A DNA stretch of 64,000 bases from Podarcis raffonei (Eukaryota; Chordata; Lepidosauria; Squamata; Lacertidae), in the NCBI RefSeq assembly GCF_027172205.1, contig NC_070604.1, positions 60,839,023-60,903,022 on the forward strand, in the 5' to 3' direction. Position numbers and translations under genes: made by a program. Positions 35,435 to 46,110 of the stretch are shown here, one piece after another (the stretch's first letter is position 1; the number at the start of each line of letters is the position of its first letter). A model generated the notes under the pieces. That model did not search any database, had not been told where the DNA came from, and saw only the letters and a program-made list of their open reading frames with translations.

Positions 35435-37361
35435 TTTGCAGGGGTTGTTGTTGTTTCAGAAGCATAACCTAAAAGGGGAAAGCAACCTGCTGAACAACAC
35501 ATTCAGCATGTGCAGTGGTTACAGAATCAGACTGATAGAGGACCCGGAGGGTGGATGGGTGGAAGCTGGAACGGAGTAGCTGCTGAATCCTGAATTGGGA
35601 GCAGTGTGCCACGCTTCAGGTTCAACTTGTTTGATTGAATCCAGGACAACAATTGCATCATAGTAATTAACTCCTGCACATTTAGACTTTCTTCCTGGTC
35701 AAAACAGAAGGGGAATCCCCTCTTCCTTTCAAGAGTTGTCTAGTTTGGGAAGGAAGGGGAGAGAATTTTAGCTAATGTGTACATATGGAAATATATTCCA
35801 GTGGCATTTGCAGTGTGTTGCTCTGTGTGTGTGTGTGTGTGCGCGCGCGCGCGCGCGCTGTGTGTATCTTCAAATCTCAAAGCACTACTGCAGAGAGTTT
35901 CTAAGTGATTAGTGCAGAGCATTACTGCTCCCCACCATCTGGCTGACTGATATAGAAACAACATTAAAGAAATCAAATGAGCTATAGACATCTCTGTGTG
36001 GTAGACAGGGCACCCTGTCGTGCAGTCACAAAATGAAAGCGAAGCCCAGGCCACCTCACAATGTGAAATATTTTGAAATGTAGCTTGCAAGCAAATGTTC
36101 TCTCTCCCCATTTCCAGTTTAATGACTTGAACGCTTATTATTGCCATATACATCACTCTTGATACATCTCAGTATTCAAAGGCAGCCTGCATATTCAGCA
36201 TGCTAGGAGACCAAAGTGTTAACTCTGCTTTTAACCAGGGCTGCTCCGTGTCTGACCTCACTGCAGCTAGTTCATGTCTCTAGTGGATTTCTGAACACGG
36301 AGCTATCCTTGTTTTGAAGCCTTTTTTTTTCAATTTTCGGATGAAAGCGAAATGAAAGAAGCGTCACAAATGCAAAATATGACAGCTTTGCATTCTGCTC
36401 CATCCATTCACTTGCAAATGGTATGCTGTATATATCCTTGTGAGTAAAATATCCCTTTATAAGCAAGAACAAAAGATACGCTTCTCCGCTCTAGTAATGT
36501 GACCCAGAATAAAGAGCCTCAGAAAGCCTCCAGACCACAGAATACAAGCTTGTGTTGGCAGAGAAGAGTGAAAGTCTATCCACTTTCCTCCATATGTCTT
36601 GTGCGGATGCCGTGCCAGGGAAGGCAATCAGGAGTTACACTCAAATATCTGCACAAGGGAAAGCAAAAGTGTGCTCCTTTTGCCCAGAGTGAGCTTGACC
36701 AACTTGAAAGAAAGGAGAAGAGCTCTGTGGTGTGATGTGTTTCTCCTGCCAAGATTCCTCATCACTGCGAGTAGGAAACTGTAACAACGAAGCCTTGGGT
36801 ATCATCATTATTATCATCATATTTTATTTTCAAAACGCAATCTTGCGTCTAGACCATTGGTTTTCCCCTCAGAAGCCTCTGAGATGACTCACAGCAATGC
36901 AAAATGGTGAATTGTGCCACTGCAGCTTGAAGTCACATCATATCACTGGGAAGGACACAGAACCGTGGAGTTCTGCTCTGTCACAATTTCCGTCCTAAAT
37001 GACTTAGTAAGGACTCTCAAAACAATGCCTAAAACTCCTTACTATGAAAATCCACAGGGCGGAGGTGTCATATTGGATTAGTCATGTTTTGTATCATGCT
37101 GTTAAATGTTAACGCTTGGTTCAGTTTGTGCCTTTATGGGCCTCAGTTAGTAAGGGGCCCGATGGCATATTGTTACTTTTTGCTGTTAATTGTCGTCCAC
37201 AGATAACAGGCATTTGTCCAATGCTCCCAGTTATGCCAACTGCCGCCACTGAATTCCCCCCTCTCACTTAAGCCCCTTGTTCCTCAGCACAAGATTTTCC
37301 AGTTTCCCAACCCCTTTACTAAAAGTTTATTGGGGCAGAGTAGGAAGGGGGGGGGTTGACG
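35435..37361. other. Non-coding DNA
   Basis: Apart from the alternating purine-pyrimidine tract at 35824-35865 (listed separately) I recognise no exon or transposon. Confidence 0.4.
35824..35865. repeat. (TG)n-(CG)n-TG alternating tract
   Basis: About 42 bp of uninterrupted purine-pyrimidine alternation: a TG run, then about nine GC/CG dinucleotides, then TGTGTG. Such tracts favour left-handed Z-DNA; any regulatory role is inference. Confidence 0.9.
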
Positions 37362-37495
37362 CTAGGATGGGGAACCTGTGGCTCTCCAGATGCTGTTTGG
37401 CTTCCACTCCTGTCAATCTCAGCCAGTGTGGCCAATGGGCAGGGGTGACGGAAACTGTAGTCCAACATCTTGAGGGCCACATGTTCTTCACCTCT
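37362..37495. mobile_element. Palindromic hAT-like MITE
   Basis: 'ggatggggaacctgtggctc' and 'tccagatgctgtttggcttc' on the left mirror 'gtagtccaacatcttgaggg' and 'ccacatgttcttcacctct' on the right. The centre holds 'ccagtgtggccaatgggcag'. This is a very common palindromic family in lizards and snakes; target duplication not clear. Confidence 0.75.
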
Positions 37496-40400
37496 GCTTT
37501 CCAGCAATATCTACTTCATAGTCTGAGAACTCTGGTCCTAATCAAAACTCAGGTCTGTGGGGAATTCTGGGGGCCTTTTGGCAGGTTAACACTTAAAATA
37601 TACATATCCTCCAAGTGATTCAAATGCACTTGTGGCTAGGATTGATTCAAATATCATTTGCTTAATAGGCAAGTTGTTGTGAATTTCACCCAACATGTAG
37701 GATTTTTTCCCTGGCCAATTTAGCCTCAAATATCACACGGCTCAGCAATGCAAAGGATGAAAGATCTATACTGTAAGATGTCAGAGGACATCACAATGGC
37801 TCCCACCTACAATTTGATTGTTGTTTATGTGCTCCAAGGCATTTAACTTTCTGTGCCTACTTTTTGTCGTTGTCATTCATTTGTCTTGAGAGATAACAGA
37901 GTGCGCCTTCAGGTGTGAAACCAAACCACTGCATTAGCAGTACCAAAGTAACCTCCTCGAGGCACAAGCCTGGGCAGCGTGCATGGAGGTCCTGGGCTTC
38001 CCAGAGGACAAGACTCTCTTCCTCAGCCTCGCTGATATGGTCCAAAGGAAAGCAGAGCAATACGTTTTGAACCAGCTTGGCTACAGGAGTTGCTGGAAGG
38101 AGGTGTACAAGGTGTCGTCCAACCATCTTAGGGACTCCACTCCAGATTTGTGTAGGGTTTACTCCTTAGCCTTTTATTCTCCTGAAGATGTCCTGCAAGG
38201 CAGCAGAGGCTTAGGATCAGAGTTTTCCTTCCCCTAGATGGCTACTTTCCCAGGTTGATGAGCTCCATCTTCCCCTCACTTTGGCATGTGCAGAAATTGC
38301 CATCTTGCCTGTTGGACCCACAATTGGTCTCATCCACTCAATCTGCCTGCTGCAGCCTGTCTTTGCATGTAGGGAAAGTCCCTACCTCTCTGAGGGTTTG
38401 ATAACCATGGGCTAGCCTCACCTGGCTTAACCATCCAGTTGAAGTCATTCCCAGGGTGCGGCCGCTGTTGCATGCTGACAGCTTCTAGGAGCCACAGGTG
38501 AGAGCTGAGTGCAGAGTAGGGAGCAAAGTTGGACAAACTACCCCAGAAGGAGCATGGCATGTCCCCCACCAGAGGCACTACCCCTCTTCTAGCACCCCAT
38601 ATAGCCCTGTGCCTACTATTTATATAATTAAAACATGTCTTTATAGCCCACTTCCCAATGCCTATCCAGTATTCCTGTACTATACAGGGCCTTTTTGCTG
38701 AAAACTGAAGCAACAGTGCTGATGGCCAGTCTACACTGCTCAGATCATTCTCACCAACAGACAGGACTTTAGTGGTCCAAGTAATAAAAAGGATGTCAGA
38801 GTCCGATTCTGTCCTGCTTTGCCCAATTTATTAATGGCTCTGGCTCTTGAGATACTTGCCAAAGTCAAGGAACATTTCAGTCTCCTGATGTAGCAGGTGG
38901 TTAAGGCAGCCACAACATCTGACCATTATGACAATCTGCACAAACACAACTCAGCCCATGAATGGGTAATTCTTCTGTCATATGGTAATGTCTGGATGCT
39001 AGCATTCATTGTACCAGGTGTGCAAAGATTATTTGGAGCAAGACTGCAAAATGATTTTGCAGGCCTTGTTTACCTTCTGTCAAGAAAGAGGCCTTTCTTT
39101 GGCCGTTCCTCTGGGAAAGTAGCTTTATAGAAATAATAAAATGTTGAAAAACAAGTGGGCACTAAAACATTGGGAATTCATGCACAGTTAGACACAGTCA
39201 GCGCCAGTTTCAGAATTCTTGTTCCTTGTTCTTTCTGACTAGGCTTCCCGTGGGCATTAAGCCCAAAGGTTACAACAGGTGCTGATATCTAAATGAGAAC
39301 CTGTTCCAAGCTTCTAGGGCAGGAGTCAGCTGGGTTCAAGGATTTCCTAGAGTAGTCCTAAATCTCTTGAATCATGACATTCCCAGGCAGCAAGGCACTA
39401 GTACTTTCAAGGGCTCAGCTGGCCCTGTCCATACTAGTAGTGATCTAGTTGTCAGAGCACAATCTGAAATTCTGTGCCACTGCAAACCTTCTCAATGTGC
39501 AGGCCACACAAAAACTCAGCCATGCATCCATCACTGAAGGATCAAGATGCTAAGGCCACGCACATAATAAACGAACAGGACCTCAGGAGGAAGGTCAGCC
39601 AATGGTTTAATCATAACAGATGACCCATGATTTCACATATCATTGCCCATCGTGAGCCCTTGGGAAGGGCCAGGTAATAAAGAAAGACATTTTGTTCTGG
39701 CTTCAGGGGAGACTATAACTTCTGCCAAAGTAGTTAGGGTGGATGAGATGTTCACCTACCATGCCATCAATATATGCGCTAGGTTACTGTAACTACTGTA
39801 GTGTGAAACTCACATTATCCAGGAGTAACTAAAGGACAGCATCTGGTCCATGTGCCTTTCCACTGTTGCTCAGTCCTCTTCCATTCTTGCTCTGTCAAAA
39901 GCCATTTTCTGTTTAGAACATCTCTTGAATTGCCACCAGGTGTATAGCGCCTGCCATGTGCACTGTGGTTTATATGCTTTACCTTATTTGTCGTCACAAT
40001 GTATTCATGTAGTCTCATTTTATAGGTGCAGTTGGCAGGGAGATAATGGCCTTCCTAAAGCCAGCTAATGGGGTCTTGACTAAGCAAGATATTTCAAGTC
40101 TCACAGTTTCCAACATGCTAACCCCTGCAAGACCAAATCCAGAATATCAAACGCAATTAGTGTCTCTCTCGATTTAATGCGTGCATCCTGGATATCGAGC
40201 TGTAGCAGCAACAGTACTGGACAAGCTGCTTATAGTACTTACACAAAGAGTTGCTCTCAGTCATTGAAGCAGTTGTGTGATCTATGCACAAGGCAGGTGT
40301 CCGCATTACATATAGGGAACCGAGAGGCAAAAACTGTTTTTACATTATTTAGTGTGTACAGACTGTACAGAGCAAAAAAAGAGTTTCCATAAACTAACAA

Positions 40401-41287
40401 ATGTCACGTATGAAGAGGCTCTCATTCAAGCATTTGTTATGCACCTGGAAGAGCAAATTCATACAGCATGTACAGCAGAACCTTTTTTTAAAAAAATCAC
40501 TGATGAATGATATGAGAACTAGGGGAAACAGTTGGGACCTGAAACAAAATGTACAGTTGTAAAATGCTATTGTTCCTGGTTCCAGCAAGTCATCCATGCC
40601 ATCTTGCAGGATACTCCATTCCATTACCTGCTCCCTGATTTTCCTTTAAACAAACAAACAAACAAACAAAACAAAAGCTCAACAACCAATTGGCATCCTG
40701 TGCTCACTCTTCCCTTGGGGTTGTTTTATTTTTAAGAACATAAAACAAGTCTAGTTGGATCATCTCATCCATCACTGTTCTTCTTGCAGTGACAAACCAG
40801 ATGCCTGTTGGAAACTAATAAGCAGGGCATGAATGCAACATTACTCTCCACACTTGCTTTCCTCAGCAACTGGTATTCAGCTATACTCTATTATCTCTGA
40901 CACTCGAGATAGTACATAGCCATTCTGAGTAATAGCCATATCCTCCATGAATACACGCACACATGCAAAACTTGGGGATCCCTCAAACCAGCTCATAACT
41001 CCCTCTTGTGTAAATATGGTGCTCTCTTGGCTATATAGAAATCCATCCTTGGATAATAAGTTTTCAGTTAGTGTGCAGGCTGTGTAAATAACACAGCAGG
41101 AATGATGCAAGTACAATGTCTGCTCCACAGTTCAGTCTTTTGGATAGGAGGATGGAAGTAGAAGAGGGGATAAGAAGGAAGAAAACAAAGTCAGACAAAG
41201 GATGATAAAAATGCAAAGGCAAAAAGAACAGAGGAAAGGCCAAAAGCAGAGTTTTCTGCAAAGAAGAAGAAGAAGAAGAAGAAGAAG

Positions 41288-41318
<31 letters not shown>

Positions 41319-43269
41319 TATGGCAGCTGGTTTTGCAATTAGGGTTTGAATCTAGCACTTCAGTCTTGAAACAATGGTTTTACTAGTCTGTAAATATGCA
41401 TTTCTTCCATCTGGAACAGCATAAAATTTGGATCCAATTCTGCATTCCTCACTTGCATAAAAATCCTAGTGAAGTCAATTAAACTTGGGTTGCTGGCTTT
41501 GTTTCATGAAGGGGGTGGATGTGCTCAAGCCTGCACAAAAATTCGAAAACTGGTCTTTTCTTTGGAAAGGAAATGGATGCAGCGTTGTTTGTTTATTGCT
41601 AATATTGCTTTTAACTACTTGTTTGACATGTTTTCCCAACATATCATTGCAGCCAGAAGATCAGTTTCAACATACTCAAGACTTTGGATCACTTCCCTCA
41701 AAATGACTTTTCACCACTCTGGCTTTAAAAACCCACTGATTTTTATACGCTGCTGGAAGAGGAAGGCTTTTTTCTTCTTCCATGCCACTGCCTCTCAAAA
41801 TGCATGAGAGTTTCGAGCCCCAGCGAGGCGTTCCATGACATCCTGCTTTGGTGAACAGCTTCCGATAACGTCCCTCTCAAACTTGCATCCTTTTACTTAG
41901 AGATCCGTTTTCTTTGGCAAGGCGAAGAGACAAAAATGCAGCACCAGACATCCCATTTCAGCGGTTTCCTGCTCTGTGCTGGCTTCATACAGCAAGGCAA
42001 TGTGGCACCCTGGAAGCGTGTCAGAACGTTGAATTTAGAAAGTATAAGAAGTTATGTGCATTGAGCCTGGAGGTGTAATAAAATTTAACATGCTCTGCTG
42101 ACATTCTTCTTGAAAGTTAGGAAGGCCTAGCCTGGCAGTGCACTTTGTGTCTTGCATCTTAAGCACACGGAGCCCTGTGTAAATGATCAATTGCACTGAA
42201 CAAACAGAAATTCTCCAGCTCCGGTGTGATTACATATCTGAAAAGTCACATGTTGCGGCGGCAGAGTTAAATGCATCACCACTCCTCATATCCAAACAAA
42301 GATAAGATTCCTCGCCCTGAAAAATAAAACAATAGAATCATTGTCCCCACGTCTTATAGGATGTGAAATTTGCCCGCAACAGTAGGGTGTCTTGGGTAAA
42401 CATGTGGACAGATTGTAGAAAGGGAAAGAAAGTGTGCATGTGTGGTGTATAGATTTTTATATAAGACCCAGATGAGTACATTCTTACAAGCTTCACCCTT
42501 ATATAAAACTTACGCATCATTTCTGTGATGTTTTACTTTCCTGTAAAGCCAAATTTCAATTTGTCCCAGAACAAATCTGTGTATGGTGCCACAAGAAGGG
42601 CACCATCTGCTTTCCTGGATCAATTTTTACTTGAAAACCCCCACGGGACATTTCTTCTAGTACAACACTTTGGCTAGGACCTAAAAGCACCTCTGTGGCA
42701 AAAATCAATAGTTTGCTTTTGGATATTTTATGCCCCAGATGCTTGTTTGTTTCACCGCTTACGATTTAAATAGTAATTGACTGAAATTTGGTAGCACCGT
42801 TTATTACTCTGCAGGTGATAATTTACCACAAGAATTAGCTTGAAGGTCTGTTTGTGTGTAAATTCTGCAGAGAAAAGTGTACTTGGGGTAGGATTTTGTC
42901 CTGTAATGAAGAATGATGTAGTATCTTACATTTTGCTCTGAAAATTTTGTGAGGTCTATTCCTGTCAGAAAGTTCCAAAAGGGCAAATTATTTTGTAAAA
43001 CGATCTGTATATTGTGCATAAACACACACATATTCTTATCTTATACTTAACAGAAATTATATATTTTTTGTATCATTGACAGACCTTTCAGTCAAGCAGG
43101 CTCATTTTTCTAAACCACTTGTTTAGTTTCATGCAGGTCTTAGTTTTTCTCTCTCAAGTGCTTTTCCTGTGCTGTCATGTAAAGTATGCCTGCTGCTCTA
43201 ATACAAGTCCCTTTGTGATCAGCAACAGCAGGTCATGAAAACTGAAGTCCCTGGCTGTTTGACTCATAG
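37496..43269. other. Intergenic DNA with small repeat pieces
   Basis: I find no exon. Items seen: a GC-richer block at about 37880-38310 with an 89-codon minus-strand frame that I cannot classify (see findings); an L3/CR1-like piece at about 40730-40880 ('aagaacataaaacaagtct', 'cagcaactggtattcagc'); (CAAA)n at about 40648-40672; (AAG)n at 41261-41317. Confidence 0.4.
41261..41317. repeat. (AAG)n microsatellite
   Basis: Nineteen perfect AAG units, a purine-only strand. Such tracts are length-variable and can form triplexes. Confidence 0.95.
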
Positions 43270-44335
43270 ACTAACAGAATCATAGAAATGTAGTGTTGGA
43301 AGGGACCCCAAGGGTCATCTAGTCCATCTACTCCAACTCCCTGCCGATGAGGGAATCTCAACAAAATTATACAAGACAGATGGCCATCCAAACTCTGCTT
43401 AAAAACCTCCAAGGAAGGAGAGTCCCCCACATATTGTGGGAGTCTGTTCCACTGTCGAACAGCTTCTCTGCAAGAATATCATGGGGACTTTATCAAAAGC
43501 CTTACACAGATCAATATACACTTAAGTCCACCGCATTCCCTGACCCATCAAGCTTGTAACGCTTATGAAAAAAGGAAATATGATTAATCTGACATGACTT
43601 GTTCTTTAGAAACCCATACTGGGTCTTAGTGACCACAGCATCTTTTTCTAAGTGGTCACAGACCAACTGTTTAATTATATGTTCTAGGACCTTTCCTGGT
43701 ATCAACGTCAAGCTGGCCGGTCAGTAGTTACCTGGGTTTTCTCTTTCCTCCTTTTTGAAGATGGGGACAACATTTGCCCACCTCCAGTCCACAGACACCT
43801 CACCTGTTCTCCAAGAATTCTCAAAGATTATAGACAGAGGCTCTGGGATTACATCCACAAGCTCCTTTAGTACTCTTAGGTTCAGCTCATCAGGCCCAGG
43901 AGATCTGAATTCATTTAAAGTAGCTAGGTGTTCCCTTACCACCTCTTTTCCTATCTTGGGCTGCAGCTCTTCCAGACTCTATGCCAACATATCCCTTCCT
44001 GCCCTTCCTGCAGTTTGTGTCCAGAGATAACCATTGGTTTCTCCACTCTACCAGGTTTCTGTTATTATCACTATACTTATGTTTCCATTTAAATCCAAGC
44101 AGTGCAACTCCTCTCACAACTACGTTTCCCAACATCATTAGTGCCAAAGTGCACCATGACTACTGACTCCTCTTTAGTAAAACCTAGAAGTGATTTATGT
44201 TACCTCTGCACCAAGCAGGCAGATCACTATGCTGTCCATCACAAACCCATTCCTGTATTTTAAATAACAGAAGTTTTATCCATACTAAAACCCCATCCAT
44301 TGCATATCCTTGCCTTATGGGTACAAATAGCACCA
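43270..44335 (-). mobile_element. CR1 LINE fragment with internal deletion
   Basis: The 3' end ('agaatcatagaaatgtag', 'gggtcatctagtcc') runs to 'gttccactgtcgaacagct' at about 43460, then jumps to ORF2 coding sequence in antisense. Minus-strand peptides 'GKVLEHIIKQLVCDHLEKDA', 'TKTQYGFLKNKSC' and 'VPIFKKEERENPGNY' are CR1 reverse transcriptase. So about 1-2 kb of CR1 between the UTR and RT core is missing, and the reading frame is broken at several points. The 5' end fades at about 44335. Confidence 0.85.
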
Positions 44336-44990
44336 ATGTAGTTATAATTTCAGCACCAAGTTAAGACTTATTTGTTCAGGCATTTCCCCCAGTAATGATG
44401 TATGGAAGTGAGAGCTGGACCATAAAGAAGGCTGATCACCGAAGAAGTGATGCTTTTGAATTATGGTGCTGGAGGAGACTCTTGAGAGTCCCATGGACTT
44501 CAAGAAGATCAAATCTATCCATTCTTAAGGAAATCAGCCCTGAGTGCTCACTGGAAGGACAGATCCTGAAGCTGAGGCTCCAATACTCACCTCATGAGAA
44601 GAGAAGACTCCCTGATTTTGAGAAAGATGGAGGGCACAAGGAGAAGGGGACGACAGAGGACTAGATGATTGGACAGTGTTCTCGAAGCTACCAACATGAG
44701 TTTGACCAAACTGCGGGAGGCAGTGGAAGACAGGAGTGCCTGGCGTGCTCTGGTCCATGGGGTGACGAAGAGTCGGACACGACTAAATGACTAAACAAGA
44801 ACAAGCTGATTATTGTTTGAACTGCTCTATTGTTTTTAGCTTATTTGTTTCCTGGATGGTTTGTTTTTAGTATTGTTGTTTATGATTATGATTGGAATGG
44901 TTTTTATTATTTTATTTTGTGTTTTGTACCCTGTCTTGGTATCTATAGTGATGAAAAGCAATATTATAAATATTTTAAATAAATAAGGCA
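44336..44990 (+). mobile_element. L2-like LINE 3' tail split by BovB
   Basis: 'aagacttatttgttcaggca' just before the BovB copy and 'gctgattattgtttgaactg' plus 'taaatattttaaataaata' after it read as one L2-like 3' UTR once the BovB at 44391-44805 is removed. Modest evidence because the tail is diverged. Confidence 0.5.
44391..44805 (+). mobile_element. BovB LINE, 3' fragment
   Basis: The translation 'MMYGSESWTIKKADHRRSDA', 'FELWCWRRLLRVPWTSRRSN', 'LSILKEISPECSLEGQILKL' then, after a small frameshift, 'RRRGRQRT' and 'MSLTKLREAVEDRSAWRALV' with 'HGVTKSRTRLND' is the C-terminus of BovB (RTE clade) ORF2. The 3' end 'gagtcggacacgactaaatg' matches the tail used by Sauria SINEs. 5' truncated to about 415 bp. 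BovB is known for horizontal spread between squamates and ruminants. Confidence 0.93.
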
Positions 44991-45814
44991 GATCCCTCCC
45001 TTCTTCTCACAAGTCAACTTTAGCAGGTGGATGAGAGTGCTCACCTATCAATTACCTGACATTGGGTGATTGACAGGGCTCTCAACCACCTGTCAAAGTT
45101 GGCCTGTGTTGTGTGTGGGAGAGGAAGCAAAAAAGATTCCCAACCCCATATCTAACCAGTTCATTTCCCCCTTAGTTCAAAAATTGAAAACAGTGGTAGA
45201 AACAGGTATTTAACATAGCTCTGTCCAAAACTTATCTTTCTTTAAGAACCTGCTAACCCTGTCTAACTGGCAATTCCTTCTTCTTGGCATGTAAAAAAAT
45301 TAAAAAGGTTTAAAAGCTATTCCAGTTCATGACTAGCTGCTTGAGATCTGAGCTGCTGCATTTCCAGAAAGATATCTCTTCCATTAGCTAACTTTCTTCC
45401 TCTAGAGGGAACATCTTTTATAGAAACTGTAATTGGTTCCATATGAGGTTTTATTTGTCTTCCTTCCAATGTCTTATTAACTCCTTCTCTTCTGATTTAG
45501 TTACGAGCTAGTTTTAGTTTTGTTAGTAGTATGGTGGCAAAATGATTCCCCCCACAACTGCTGTTTCAAGTTGGATATCCTAACATTATGTAGTAAATAT
45601 TCTTTAACAAGAAACCACATATTAAAAGTAATACATGTTCCTTAACTATTTTGTCAAGAGACCAATGCTATTATAATTCTTTGTAACTGTGATGTCCTAT
45701 GAATCAAGCGGGGTAGATGTGGCCAATCTATTTTCCTACACAGTCAGGAGGGCTCAAGTCTGCTCTCATCACCAAGACTTACTCATCCCATAATTATGGC
45801 AACAAACAACAAAC
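44991..45814. other. Non-coding DNA, nothing recognised
   Basis: No exon or clear transposon; one local inverted repeat ('acctgacattgggtgattga' beside the strand-mirrored 'ctcaaccacctgtcaaagtt'/'caactttagcaggtggatga', about 45014-45100). Confidence 0.35.
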
Positions 45815-46094
45815 CCTACAAGGGGCTTCCCTTGGGCTTAATCCAGAAGCTGCAGCTGGTGCAGAATGCTAGATTGTTGGCTTGGGTGCCCCACTGACAC
45901 CATGTAACACCTTTCCTCAAGAAAATGCAGTGGCTTCCAATGTGCTGCTGGGTGCATTTCCAAAGCCCTGCATTTACAGCCCTAATGAACTTGGGACCAC
46001 CTTGCCCATTAGATGCCTGCTCAGCAACCGCAGTCCTCGGATGTAGAACTGCTGAGAATACCATAGGCCCAGGGGGAGCACTTAGCCTATATTA
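45815..46094 (+). mobile_element. L2-like LINE ORF2 C-terminal fragment
   Basis: The plus strand encodes 'LQLVQNARLLAW', 'TPFLKKMQWLPMCCWV' and 'FTALMNLGPPCPLDA', matching the conserved 'KLQLVQNAAARL...HWLPV...FKALNGLGP' region of L2-clade ORF2. The downstream part is interrupted by the L1-like element at 46111. A stop and small indels break the frame. Confidence 0.7.
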
Positions 46095-46110
46095 GAAAAT
46101 AGACGTTTAG

